Below are positions 11,101-21,500 of a DNA stretch of 35,685 bases, in pieces. Positions within the stretch are counted from its first letter, which is position 1, and every line of letters starts with the position of its first letter. Origin of the DNA: Perkinsus chesapeaki. Taxonomy: Eukaryota; Perkinsozoa; Perkinsida; Perkinsidae. Below the pieces are notes generated by a model, which saw only the letters and a program-made list of their open reading frames with translations, was not told where the DNA came from and made no database searches. Location of the stretch: contig JAAPAO010000368.1 in NCBI GenBank assembly GCA_013115145.1, forward strand, positions 1 to 35,685. Reading direction: 5' to 3'. A program made the position numbers and the translations under genes.

Positions 11101-11279
11101 CGGCTTGCCCGAGTTTACCGTTGTGTGTTTGCAGGTGCCGTGCGGACCTAGAGACCATAACCGATAGATAGCACTGCCTCAGATGGCCCTGGCTTCGCAC
11201 GCTGCACCGAGTTGAACTTACCGGGTGCACCCGCAAATGCTACAAAGAGCAGCGATTGTACGATATATGTTGTAAGCAT
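8163..11279 (-). CDS. serine carboxypeptidase, peptidase family S10 (454 aa, 15 exons)
   Basis: Exons: 11222-11279, 11039-11147, 10835-10993, 10683-10790, 10254-10333, 9908-10016, 9799-9852, 9285-9373, 9159-9231, 9054-9138, 8884-8961, 8632-8709, 8419-8547, 8301-8375, 8163-8243 (1365 nt, in phase throughout). The N-terminus is a signal peptide (MLTTYIVQSLLFVAFAGAPG), so a secretory or lysosomal exopeptidase is expected. S10 landmarks appear in order: oxyanion loop LPGGPGTSA, NGIFIDAPGGTGFS, the nucleophile Ser in LVGFSFDG, C-rich insert ERLKRC..ACDEAFQFC, YLNRRDV, the catalytic Asp in NGDQDFVCN and the catalytic His in NGGHVFTL. The triad is intact, but the usual GESYxG reads GFSFDG. Length is close to the family norm. 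Intron 4 carries a minisatellite and the assembly gap; intron 9 would be only 20 nt. Confidence 0.92.
9139..9158 (-). other. candidate 20-nt intron in the carboxypeptidase gene
   Basis: On the minus strand GTAAGACTTGGTGTCGGCAG lies between exon 9 (ending AGRSQ) and exon 10 (leading to MYDVR, the family's YDIR motif). Removing it keeps the phase and avoids an immediate TAA. If it is not an intron, the gene carries a frameshift here. Confidence 0.6.
9504..9658. repeat. cluster of palindromes in carboxypeptidase intron 7
   Basis: Within the 425-nt intron 9374-9798: CCTCCAC/GTGGAGG (9504-9532), TAGCCTG-C-CAGGCTA (9535-9549), GTTTCAG-T-CTGAAAC (9556-9570) and GCTGGCA-A-TGCCAGC (9644-9658). The last three are perfect with one central base. 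Confidence 0.88.
10131..10223. repeat. two hairpins in carboxypeptidase intron 5
   Basis: 10131-10185 is an imperfect hairpin: outer arms GTGGACTT/AAGTCCAC, inner arms AAGACTTGA/TCAAGTCTT, with a GC-rich tip. 10205-10223 is AGAGCGC, a 5-nt loop and GCGCTCT. Both lie inside the 237-nt intron 10017-10253. Confidence 0.85.
10411..10655. repeat. 31-bp minisatellite in carboxypeptidase intron 4, spanning an assembly gap
   Basis: The unit is about TTATCAGTGACAGTGATTGC plus GGACCAGTATA. Near-perfect copies stand at 10533 onward and a partial copy lies left of the gap. Intron 4 runs 10334-10682. The true copy number is hidden by the Ns. Confidence 0.92.
10438..10532. other. assembly gap (95 N)
   Basis: A run of N lies within the 31-bp tandem array, the expected place for a short-read assembly to break. 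It is inside an intron, so the coding model is not affected. Confidence 0.99.
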
Positions 11280-11500
11280 GAGACAGAGGTCTGCTGATAT
11301 AAACTGTCGATGCAAGCAATCAATCATTAAGCGAGGCGCTTCCTCGGTCCGAGCAAAGCTCTCATCATGACCCTCGGCAGTCATGAACCACTGTCGACAA
11401 TAGAGAGACAGAGTAGCCCAATCTACAAGGACTCTAATCGAGAAAAATGGATAAATACCACAGCGAGTATAACAGTAGCCCTACGGGCGCCACTGCGTCA

Positions 11501-12303
11501 TCATAGCAAAGAAATAATAACGGAAAATGACCACATAATCATTGCTGAGTGGCCTTTGTGCGGAGGGAGCCATCTTGTGGGAAAATAGTGAACTTCACGG
11601 CGCAAACGGCGAGCCAGCACAAGCCTCATCCGAGATTCATCATATCCGACTCGAGGATCACACGATTCGTGATCGGCCACCTCGCACGAAGCCTCAAGAA
11701 ACCAGTTGGATTATCACCCCAGACTCTACGGCCCAGAGATGCATCGTAAGCCGGAAACGAGCAGCTCACTGGATGGCACTCGAAAATATGTTGGTTTCCT
11801 CCGTTTTGTTAGATAGCATATCATCTCGGTTTTGTAGCTGTACAGCGTTCTGAAAAAGGCCTAAGTACATACTCCATAAAACCGAACCTAAGCAAGATAC
11901 GGTCGCGACAGGTCGCGCCTGTGGGACAACTTCCACTAGAATGTAAGACCTTTCTGCGCCCTCCTTCATGCTCGTGAAGTATTATATATGAGACAAACGA
12001 AGTGCATTGAAGTAAAATCCGAGCGGGACCACCTCTCGGTCACACACGCGTGCGCACGGGATTCTAGTATCAAAAGTGTCGGCGAAACTGAGCCCTGGCA
12101 AGACCCTTGCCCAAGTTTAGATATTGCAAGATCGTATCGAATCTTCCGCGATGTTCGGTTCCGTGATTCGAGCTCCCTCTCCCATTGTTGAGCTAGTTCG
12201 CGTTGAATCAGTCCCCAGCACTGGAGGCTACCAGCAAGGAAGCAGGGCGCACGATAAACTCCTGGCGCTGGACAAGCGTCACTCTCCCTGCGAAGCCCAC
12301 CGG
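11501..12303 (-). CDS. unidentified intron-rich gene, 3' exons; probable surface protein with C-terminal hydrophobic tail
   Basis: Phase-compatible exons: about 12232-12303 (GRVTLVQRQEFIVRPASLL), 12044-12094 (GSVSPTLLILESRAHAC), 11901-11963 (ERSYILVEVVPQARP), 11770-11849 (NAVQLQNRDDM), 11651-11725 (VWGDNPTGFLRLRARWPITN) and 11501-11573, which ends SAMIMWSFSVIISLL and TGA. Introns are 44-137 nt, GT-AG. The beta-type alternation and the terminal hydrophobic run suggest an extracellular beta-sandwich with a membrane or GPI anchor. Possible upstream exons lie at about 12640-12850. The 5' end is not found and the family is not recognised. Individual exon edges are less certain than in the other models. 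Confidence 0.42.
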
Positions 12304-12438
12304 TGGTGGGCCACCACGAAGGCAATCACGAATCACTTTGCAGCATCCGGGATTCCCGCAAGCCTTTCTGTGGGATAATCAGCCGGTGTTTCATGCGCCC
12401 GAAGAAGCTTCTCGGGTAAAGTCTATCAGTGTAACCCC

Positions 12439-12473
12439 GGCATGGCTACCACGGCGTGGCGCCGTGTCATGCC
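12439..12473. repeat. hairpin with nested perfect arms
   Basis: Outer arms GGCATG/CATGCC and inner arms CACGGCG/CGCCGTG around TGG. The arms are separated only by GCTAC on one side and T on the other. Confidence 0.85.
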
Positions 12474-12859
12474 CTTGATGTCTCCCACGATGGAAGTCCT
12501 GTTTGCGCTGTTGCACAAATACGCGCTGCGCACAAGTATCTTTGTTGAAACCGTTGAAAGATTCCCGTGCATGATATATAAACCAAATAAACCCAACTAC
12601 TTTTTCTACTCTTTAACTTATGGCTCTTGAGTCGACCAGTGTCTCAGCCAAGGCTCTGAACAAGTCCCAACGTGGCTGCATTAAATGCTTCCGGTTCGCG
12701 CAAACATATTCAACTGACGAAGTGATGCCTATGTGTCGGAGTATGACATCACCTGTCTCATGTTTTCCCGCTATAGTACTGCAAACTAATAGTGAGGAGG
12801 ATCTGCATGGCAAGGGCTTCACCGGAACGGAGGCACTGACCCCCTTGTGACACGTTGTG

Positions 12860-12884
12860 ATTGCGAATGCACTGCATTCGCAAT
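12860..12884. repeat. 25-bp perfect palindrome
   Basis: ATTGCGAATGCA-C-TGCATTCGCAAT: 12-bp arms and one central C. No coding role identified. Confidence 0.95.
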
Positions 12885-13337
12885 GCAGCATTAGAACTGT
12901 TCTTGCAATCAGACAATGATCAACCGACGTCTAGCTATCATACTAGCTGTGCCGTCTGTAAAGCACGCTTTCACTCCAGACTTGAGCCTCCTATTAGCAA
13001 TTGATCACGTTTCAAGCGCCTCAAGGTGTTCACGTTTTGTGCCCCGGCTCCTTCCTTTGCTTCGTCTGATGGTCTGATTCACATGAATTATTCATTTCTG
13101 AGTTCCAATTTGCGTGAGCAGTTGACGCTAACGGCATGTCTGGTTAGTGCTTCGGGAATTTCGAAATTTCGGTATCTATTATTATGCCTTAATCAACCTA
13201 AATCCTCAAACCAGGAGCTTCATCTATTGTGTTTGACGCGCCAACCTGTACAGGGTTTACGTTCCTGTAGTACCAAACATATTGAGTACCCGTGGTCAAA
13301 TCCACAAACCTCGCTGTACGACGCAGGTGATCTCGAT

Positions 13338-13376
13338 CCTTTGCCCTGTAGGCTCCCAAGTCCATGAAGCCAGCGG
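13338..13376. repeat. 39-bp exact copy of a GDH coding segment
   Basis: The 39 bases are identical to 15567-15605, which encodes GFMDLGAYRAK in the GDH gene. Both flanks differ at once. The copy has the same orientation as the gene and lies about 0.9 kb beyond its stop codon. Confidence 0.95.
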
Positions 13377-14310
13377 CAATATCAAAGTTGCAGACTACGT
13401 ACGACGAGATTCTAGGCGGTCTTGGTCATCCTAATTCTTCAAGTGTCCCAAATGAAGATCTCAGATGTCCTCTATACATAAATAGTGCCTGTGTTCACGC
13501 AGCATATTGCATGGGTACTGCGTAAGTTGATCCACCTTGATCCGTGGGGTTACGCTAGATCGGTTGAGGGCTACTGGCCATCAGAGTATAGAGATCGGTA
13601 GGATTTGATGAACAATATCTTTACAACGCCTGGTGGTTGGCCAATCTGCTGAGGCGAGAGGTACCGCACACAACATGTTATTCACGTTACCTACCATAAT
13701 TGCACTCATGGGTCCACGGGATTTATGAGACTGCTTCGTTTATTAACCGGAGCTACTCACTGAACTGGAAGACTATAGGGAATGACTCGTCATCATGATG
13801 CCGCCTGGAATATCAAGATGTTCACTCACATTCACATGTGGACGGGCAAGCTCGATACAAGTACGCGTAAATCGTTCACGGTGAACGAGCGTGACGATCT
13901 TGCTCTAGAAACGCCTTGTGGCTCCTGGGAGAGGATAGTGATAAATGCCATATATCGTTGCTGCATTACAGGTTATATCATCACCCTAATGACATAGTCT
14001 ATAGTAATCCAGTTAGCGAAAGTCAGTATAGTCCGTCGATCCCGATTTACAGCCAACGCTTGTGCACCAGACAGGGGTTTTCGATGTGTACATTTTTCCG
14101 TGGTGCTTCTTCAACATGTTTAGTAGAGCACAGCCACGTATCTGGCCAACTGTAATTATACGAAATTATCGGTCCTTCTCGCGAGTTGCCTTCACTGAAT
14201 CCTTGTACTTTGTTACTAACACAAAACACCAAGTATTATAAACGTCAATAAAAACTCATGGGAATTGATCCCAACTTCAACTGACATCGAGGAAAATTAT
14301 AGACTGTCGC

Positions 14311-17300
14311 CTACAGACTGAAAGATCCGAGATGGCGAGGCCTCTGCAGGTCCGCCGGGGTGACTTCGCCCTCGGAACTTTGCTCCAAAGATCTCATGAA
14401 CTGATAGAAGGCAAACTCGCTGGCATTCAGACCGAACTTGTAGACGAAGGTATTCGCAATCCAAGTTGCGACCATTGCCATGATGTAGGCTTCTGGAGTG
14501 CGTTCCAAAATCTGGTCGAGACCACAATGCACCAAAAGTAGACGCGGAACGCATCGCCTCAATACAGCGCGGACCATCCAGTCATTCTCAGGGTCTTCCT
14601 CCTCCAAAACCTGCATGATATACGCCTTCAGATGGTTTATCTTTTTAGACAGCATAGCGCTCGCTTCAACCTTGCTAACGAAACCAGAGCCGTCGGCAGC
14701 AACAACTTCATGAGTTGCAGCCCAAATGCCATTGAACTCCATCCTGGCATTGTGGCGGATAACCGAAAGGATCTCCTGAGCGTACTGCTCATAGAACTCT
14801 GGGGGAGAGCTACTCGGATCCTTGACGGTTAAGTTCTTCTCATGATCATCAGGGTCCATGCACAGGGCAGCGAAGACCTCCAGACTGGAAGAAGTGACAC
14901 CGCCCTTGTTGGTAGAGGCATCTTTGAAGAGGTGGACCCCGGCATCTTCAAGCACGCGCCGAGCATCATCGGTGAAGAAGAGATTTGCTCCTTCAACGAT
15001 GTACTTGAACTTCGGACGCTTGGTCTCGGGATGGAACATGTCCTGTATGTTGCGGATGTTAACCGTGGCCGGTCTTCCTCCGCAGGGGACGAACAGATCA
15101 GCCGAGCAGTACTCCAGCGAGGTGAACTTATTTCGGACGTCAACGCCGCTCTTAAAGTGTTGACCGTTCGGTAAGATAACATCGGTGTCGTCCACAGTGA
15201 CCAGGAAGGATCCAGGGTTAGCCGACAACTTGCTGCGGTCAAAGTTCGACACCGGAACTCTTTGGTGGGCAAGCCTAGTAAGCTCAGTCCTGTCGAGTCC
15301 TTCGGGGTCATACAGTACCCCAGAGCCATCACAGATGGCAATAGTCCTATCCTTCGAAATGAGGATCTCATTAGAGCCAAGATCCCCATCAGGACCTCCA
15401 GTCATAACTTTGGTGACGCTCGTCTCTGGGACATCCAAAGTGTCCAGCAGCTGCAGAACATATTCGTGGATTGAGTTGGTGGTCATACCATACTTATCAT
15501 GAGGCACTCCACCGAGCTTAGTGGACTTCCCCGTGGTCAAGGCCTTCCAGTAAGGGTAGCCACGAGCCTTTGCCCTGTAGGCTCCCAAGTCCATGAAGCC
15601 AGCGGTGTTCTCATCCGGACCGAAGAACAGGATTTCCTCTCTAGGCAAGTGCGAGGCGATACCGGTCTCTTTGAACATCATACAGTCGAGAAGGGCGTCA
15701 ATATATTTATTAAAAGCATCACGGCCACTCGTTTGCAGATGCTGGTCGTCCAAATCCAGCAGGATCGTTCCCTTGGAGCCACCCTCAGGAATGTCCTTGT
15801 TCTTCATCTGCTGTGTGAGCGCCAGATTGTAGTTCTCCTCCAGTAGGGTAGCACAGTTCTTATTATAAACCTGGCGGTTCCGAGACATAATCATTCGGAT
15901 ACCACCACGAGCGATATCCCGGAACCTGATATGGAAGCCGTAGAAGTTGCGCCCAACGATCAGGTAAACCGCGTAGGGAATGACCGGGAAGAGGCCTCTC
16001 GGTCTGTCGGCCAGGACTTCACCATCGAACCTCATGGCGATCGCCGCTGCAGTTCCAGCTTTGAAAAAGTTAGTCATCTGCAAGTGTACATTAAGTTTCA
16101 GGAGGGTCTTCAAGATCTTGCCGTCAAATCTCGACCAAACCTCGTCGTCAATCTGTCTGGCAAGCTCGTCATTGTGGAACGGCTTGCACTGACCGGTAGC
16201 GATCTTCTTGAAGTCCTCAAAGACGGGTAAAGTGAGCGCATAGTGAGTCGACAGAGCATCGTAAATGCGCTCATAGGTGATAGAGTTGGACATAGTCTGC
16301 AGGAACATCTCGTCCAGCTTGCTCTTCATGTCCTGGTTTGACTTGAAAAAATCGGCAAGGTCCAAATACTCATTAGTTTCCTTCGGAAAGAAGGAGAACA
16401 CAAACTTGGCGGCCGAAATGAGGAAGATGGCGTGCTCCGGCGTGATCTTATTCTTCAGCACCAAATCCCAAACCAGCGCGGACTTCTTCGGACTGTGCTT
16501 GAAGTGGCTAGCATAGCGAAGAGTCTGTGCCAGTGTCTCCAGCTGCTCGGGGCCAAAAACAGGATCGAAGTACATGTGATAGGTAACGATACCGTTGGCA
16601 AAGGTCTCGATGTACATTCTCTTAGGCATGGCATTATGAGATCTCAAACACTCATTAACTTCGAGAATATACGCCATCCCTCTGCGCTCGGCATCGTAAG
16701 CAGCAAACTGCACGATCTTCGCGCCGACCTTGGTGACCATGTGAGTAGGAGGCTCAATGATCCTCACGACCGCATTGCGAGTGACCATTGCCTCGTGGAT
16801 GAGGGACTGGTAAAAGGCTTGGTTTTCATCGCTCTTAGCGTTCAGGAACTTCTGGGTAGCAACTTTGTGGATATCCTCCTCATCGCAAATGTTCTTAGAC
16901 CGATACACTCCCTCCTGGAAGGACGTCTTGTCAACCATGAAGATGCCCAGAGGCAGACCGTCATCCTCCTGCATCGGTGATTTATCAGATCTCATAAACA
17001 CCACCGAGAAGGCATCTTCGCCCCTACAGGTTGCCAGATAGTTCGCAACTTTTCTCTCGGTCTCCCAGACCCTAGCGGGGTCCATCGTTGCCAGGAAAAA
17101 TGCCGACTCGGGCTCCTCAATCTCAAAGTGTATGAAATTAGACTTGGTCGTTTGGGCCACCTTCTTGGCCGCCAGGAGGCTGTGGATGTGCCTCGCTATC
17201 TGGACGCTGGTGAAGTCCTTGAAGTACTTGGGATGAAGACCAAGATCGATAAAGTAGTACTGGACCTCGCTCCACAGCCTCGGTGCAGCGAACACACCTT

Positions 17301-17754
17301 CCTTAACGATAATCGTGAAGACCTGCGTCATCTTAGCCTCGAGCTCCTCGGCAGTTAGTGTGATATCCGAGCTGACAGAATCAACTTGGTCTCTGAGCAT
17401 GTCGATCTGTTTGGGGGACAGATAGCACATTCCAGCCGCGTAGGAGAGGTCAAGATCCGCAAGCATGTCCCGAATCTCAGCGTGACCGTTCATCACCGCG
17501 TCGTGAATCGGGAGCATACCAAAGCGATCTTGCTTCAAAGTGGCGCCATTCGCAACGAGGTACTTTACCGCGTCGACGCTACCGCCAGCCGCGGCTAAAT
17601 GCAACGGAGTCCTCTTGTCGTAGTCCTGGTCGTTGACGGTCATGTTGGGATTGGCCGCCAAGATGGCCTTCATCTCATCTACATCACCTCTGAAGGATGC
17701 TTCCAGGAGAGCGCTAATATGGTAGGTCAGTGGGGCGGGCGCCGCGCTTGCCAT
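14311..17754 (-). CDS. NAD-specific glutamate dehydrogenase with N-terminal ankyrin repeats (1147 aa)
   Basis: Oxidatively deaminates glutamate to 2-oxoglutarate and ammonia with NAD. A single uninterrupted frame. Residues about 10-130 hold two to three ankyrin repeats (KRTPLHLAAAGGSVDAVKYL, then MLPIHDAVMNGHAEIRDML). The rest matches the large (115-kDa type) GDH class known from fungi and protists: EGGSKGTILLDLDD, HDKYGMTTNSIHEYV, VMTGGPDGDLGSNEIL (dinucleotide fold) and EGANLFFTDDARRVLE followed by KDASTNKGGVTSSSLEV. No mitochondrial presequence is obvious, so it is probably cytosolic. An acceptor-like CTTGCTTCAG ends 11 bases before the ATG at 17752-17754, a plausible trans-splice site. 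The lack of introns contrasts with every neighbour. The ankyrin part is unusual and could serve docking or regulation (inference). Confidence 0.97.
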   Translation of the reverse strand: MASAAPAPLTYHISALLEASFRGDVDEMKAILAANPNMTVNDQDYDKRTPLHLAAAGGSVDAVKYLVANGATLKQDRFGMLPIHDAVMNGHAEIRDMLADLDLSYAAGMCYLSPKQIDMLRDQVDSVSSDITLTAEELEAKMTQVFTIIVKEGVFAAPRLWSEVQYYFIDLGLHPKYFKDFTSVQIARHIHSLLAAKKVAQTTKSNFIHFEIEEPESAFFLATMDPARVWETERKVANYLATCRGEDAFSVVFMRSDKSPMQEDDGLPLGIFMVDKTSFQEGVYRSKNICDEEDIHKVATQKFLNAKSDENQAFYQSLIHEAMVTRNAVVRIIEPPTHMVTKVGAKIVQFAAYDAERRGMAYILEVNECLRSHNAMPKRMYIETFANGIVTYHMYFDPVFGPEQLETLAQTLRYASHFKHSPKKSALVWDLVLKNKITPEHAIFLISAAKFVFSFFPKETNEYLDLADFFKSNQDMKSKLDEMFLQTMSNSITYERIYDALSTHYALTLPVFEDFKKIATGQCKPFHNDELARQIDDEVWSRFDGKILKTLLKLNVHLQMTNFFKAGTAAAIAMRFDGEVLADRPRGLFPVIPYAVYLIVGRNFYGFHIRFRDIARGGIRMIMSRNRQVYNKNCATLLEENYNLALTQQMKNKDIPEGGSKGTILLDLDDQHLQTSGRDAFNKYIDALLDCMMFKETGIASHLPREEILFFGPDENTAGFMDLGAYRAKARGYPYWKALTTGKSTKLGGVPHDKYGMTTNSIHEYVLQLLDTLDVPETSVTKVMTGGPDGDLGSNEILISKDRTIAICDGSGVLYDPEGLDRTELTRLAHQRVPVSNFDRSKLSANPGSFLVTVDDTDVILPNGQHFKSGVDVRNKFTSLEYCSADLFVPCGGRPATVNIRNIQDMFHPETKRPKFKYIVEGANLFFTDDARRVLEDAGVHLFKDASTNKGGVTSSSLEVFAALCMDPDDHEKNLTVKDPSSSPPEFYEQYAQEILSVIRHNARMEFNGIWAATHEVVAADGSGFVSKVEASAMLSKKINHLKAYIMQVLEEEDPENDWMVRAVLRRCVPRLLLVHCGLDQILERTPEAYIMAMVATWIANTFVYKFGLNASEFAFYQFMRSLEQSSEGEVTPADLQRPRHLGSFSL

Positions 17755-18563
17755 AGAGGAAAAAACTGAAGCAAGATACGCAAGGAAAGCGAATGGAACT
17801 CAAGCAGGAAATATGCGGATAAATCGTACTCAAAAGGACATTGGTCCAAGCTGTGCAAGCCCTACCGCTCTCTCATCTGCAACACGAAGTTCATCTCGTA
17901 GACCCTCGAGGGCGTCGGCAAGGGCATCTCGTTGGGGCACCTAAACAGGATCATCACGGCGCGAAGTCCGGAGGAGACCCGACCATTGAACGAGAATAAT
18001 GAACACAGACATCAAGTTATCACAGGGCGCCCCGGAATTAAATTAAGTGCAAGGCTTTGAGGAAGTCGGGATGAAAATATATAAGCTCACCCGAGGCCAA
18101 TGTAAGCATTAAAAAGACCATGTCATAGATGATAATAATACACTAAAATATAAATATATGATATATAAAGTCCTGACTGTTCGCTCGAGAGCCAGGTGGT
18201 ATGTAGAGTAGGGGATGAGCACGTGTGACGAACAACGAGCAACAATATCAACTTAGGATTACTAATCATATGGTCATCGGATTCCGATGGTAATACTACT
18301 AGGTGAAGCATATAAAAATCTATAGAAAGTATATAATATATATGATAGAATAAAATATGAACATATAATAATAGTGATAATGTCGCCACTACGCTTCATA
18401 GGGCGGTTCAGCCTCTTACGACGGACTGAGCCCGCAGCTATACGCCTATACTGGCTACTGTATACCTGGTGAAAGGAGAAGTGCTGCCGCCCGAGAAAAA
18501 TAAAGGTGATAATAGAATATACAAAATAATATATAAATGATATCATATGCAAAAGTATCTTGC
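17755..18563. other. intergenic region, AT-rich in its second half
   Basis: It lies between the Nup160 stop codon (18564) and the GDH start. From about 18110 to 18560 it is rich in TATA-type runs. No motif beyond the acceptor next to the GDH ATG is recognised. It should contain the Nup160 3' UTR. Confidence 0.6.
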
Positions 18564-21500
18564 TCAACTCGAACCTACCAAATAGCCATCACCGTTCTCT
18601 ACGGCGGCATCGACCGCTTCCATCAACTGTAAAATCAGGGCCAAATCAAGCGGTGAGTTGCTGCTCTGCGGTTCCCAATCATCGATGCTCTGCACTGCCA
18701 GCTCCGCGGCCTCCTCCAGCTGATCGGTGACCATATACACCCTCAGTAACGTCAGCCAATCCAGGTTATTGAGCTGGTCGACAAGCCTCTCGGGAACTGC
18801 GGATTTTTCAACACGTAGGAGGTAGACCAGTACGTGGGAAAGGACGTTTCGGTTGGCCTCCGCAGAGAGCAACAAAGTGGTCCAGAGGGCCTCGGTGACA
18901 TTTCCGTCACACTGCAGCGGTGCAGCAGAGTCGAATCTGGTGTAGGCGTACTTCATCAGAGACGGTTGACCGTCCTCTCGCGACAGAGCCGGAGCCTCTG
19001 CCCTTCGGATGAGCTCCACGAAGGGCAAGTAGCAAGACGACCACTCATCAAAGCCAGCAAGCCTGGCAAGCTCCACAGCTGGCTTCAGCAACCCCAGCGA
19101 AGAGCCAATTCGACAAAGACGCCAGGCATCCACCGCACCGATGCTGACGCGGGTCAGCTCGACAACAGCATAGTAGAGAGAGGTATAGGCAATTCTGAGC
19201 TGCACCCAGGCAAGGTCGACAAACAGGAACCGCGCTCCTTGCTGGGCATCTTCGTCCTTCCGGAGAGCTATGAAAACCCCTTGAGGAGATTTCATGCGCT
19301 TAAGGCTGGCCTTGGCGAGAAGGAGACACCTTTTCTGAGACTGCAGACGGTCCAACGTCGACAGTACAACTTCCGGCTCAGTGATCTCCGGTAGGTCATA
19401 AAGTTCTGGTTGACGCAGTTCCACAGGGAGCTCCCCAAAAGGAGTGGTGCAGTCGGCCGCGACCAAGCCAACAGCAGGCTCAGGCGTAGCCAGGCTGCCA
19501 CCGTTGTCCAGGTAGCCCCTCAAGGCGAGCCTTGCGGCATGCTGGCGATCGGCGCTCTTGGTAATAACTCCCCATAACTGTTGGAGCTCTCGCAGGCTCT
19601 CCGGTCTCGCCGATGCCACCACAACATCCAGGAGTTTGCCGGCAGTGGCAGAGGCGGTACTTGTCTTGTCGCCGGTTTTGACTTTCATCAGCCACCCAAG
19701 AGCGCCACAACGCTCCACTTCACGAGTCATCGCGAGCATCCTCTGACTCGTGCCGGGGCCCTCCTGAGCTAGAGCCTCGAGACAGGTATCCCAATCCCGA
19801 AGCTCCAGTGCCCGGTCGAAGAGGTCAGAAGGGTCGACGCCCTGGAGCTTGGCGAACGCAATCTCGGCCTCGAAAAAGCCCGCTTGGCAGCAGATCTTGG
19901 TGCAATGTTGAGGCAGGCTATCGCCAATGCTCGAAAAGAGGGTCGGCAAGGAACCATGAACACATACGCCTTTTAGGAGGTCCAGGACGTATGCGAATCG
20001 CTCGGATGTGCAGTTATCAGGGTCAGCGAGGATGCATCTGAAAAGAGACAAGGATATTATCAACGAGACGATGAACAATGTGACGTGTCACAGGGCGCGC
20101 GAGGCCAGAAGAACACAGTGAAAATTGTTAGAATAAATCCGACGGTTTTTGAGTCCGCTGGTAGGCCAAACTGAACCCTAGTCTTCTGTCAAGCTTCTAA
20201 CTGACACACTGAGCCGCGTCACTATAGACGACTGCTACGATCGAGCCAAGTAAGCTCCCCCCGACAACGAGACATCGGGAAGGTGCCTCCCATTATTTGG
20301 TTGGAAGCATCAACAAGTACATCATCGATATTCCCTGTATAATTATTTCATAAGATATTTACAAAGGGACTACTCAGACCTTATACAAGCAATTAAAGGG
20401 ACTACTCAGACCTTATACAAGCAATTAAAGGGACTACTCAGACCTTATACAAGCAATTAAAGGGACTACTTAGGCGTTATACAAGCAATTAAAGGGACTA
20501 CTTAGGCGTTATATAATCACAATTTCCGCCGACGTAAGTTCCAAAAATTCCCGAACGAGATTCATTGACTTCTGAGCCTTAGTAACTAGAGATCGCCGAT
20601 CTGGAGATCTCGTCGAGATTTAGTTGAGCCATTTGAGAGATCACAGTGTGTCTCCTCTACCTAGCTTTAACATAGTCTTCTCCACCTTCGTCCAGATGCA
20701 ACAGTACGGCCAGCGGCACCAACACCTCCTTAGCGTTCACTGGATACTCGACCAGCTGCTTTAAGAGCTCCTGCTTGGTTTGGCCCTCTGAACTTGGGAA
20801 GAATGTATCAGCTGCCAGCTCGAGGAGAAGGGATGCCGGAAGCCTCTGCAGTACCTCGTCGCGCTGAAATGATAATCATCCATACCACACTTCTATCAAA
20901 CTATAAAACTTTCAGCTATATACCACCACTATACCATGTTCTTCACAAAAATAAACAAATGCTTCGATCGATGAGTTGAATCGGACACGGTTATTATGGC
21001 TTTATCAATAATGGCATATTCTAGATCATCATCATTGATGTGAATAATGATCTATTTCCCTTATGACTTATAATCATTGATATAATACTGCGATATACAG
21101 TAAATAACCGTCAACCAGTCTCGCTCTTTAATTTCTTCTAACAATCGTTTAATGATAACTTATTCTGTTGTGCTCCGTTCCTCAACAGTGGTGGGAGTTG
21201 GGACGCGGCGTTGCCCGTCGGCTCTTAGCTCACAGGAGCGTATTTCCCCACTTATTACCAGCGCTCTTATTTCCTCCAACACAGTTACCCCACATCCGCT
21301 ATCGATGCTGAGCGCCCACGAAGTCCAAACCGCCACGCCCGCCAGAATCTCGTTCGGCACGTTTTTCGACGTCCTTATCAACTCTCTGAGCTCTCGAGCT
21401 GCTTCCTTAAGATGTCCAATTTGGTTGGAGGCATCCATGACCATCCGGAAACTCGTATCATCCAACCTCAGACTCTTCGCGCACCCTTCCACGACTTCCC

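Larger units (their letters stand above)
12304..14310. other. region with possible upstream exons, palindromes and a GDH-derived fragment
   Basis: On the minus strand a candidate exon pair at about 12620-12850 (VPVKPLPCRSSS, then VEYVCANRKHLMQ) may belong to the surface-protein gene. The region also holds hairpins at 12439-12473 and 12860-12884, a palindrome at 13872-13888 and a 39-bp copy of GDH sequence at 13338-13376. I see no other assignable gene; the last 100 bases should be GDH 3' UTR. Confidence 0.45.

Noticed and set aside
8163-11279. Carboxypeptidase as a decayed pseudogene
   Set aside because: Single-frame reading shows apparent frameshifts, but each is removed by a GT-AG intron with matching phase and all catalytic residues survive.
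14829-16980. Long plus-strand frames opposite the GDH gene (up to 186 codons)
   Set aside because: They are antisense shadows of a well-conserved coding sequence and show no motif of their own.
20038-20078. Signal peptide at the start of the minus-strand frame 18564-20078
   Set aside because: The hydrophobic stretch is the pyrimidine-rich end of an intron (TCTCTTTTCAG). The real exon starts at 20037 and joins 20661 in phase; the protein is a nucleoporin.
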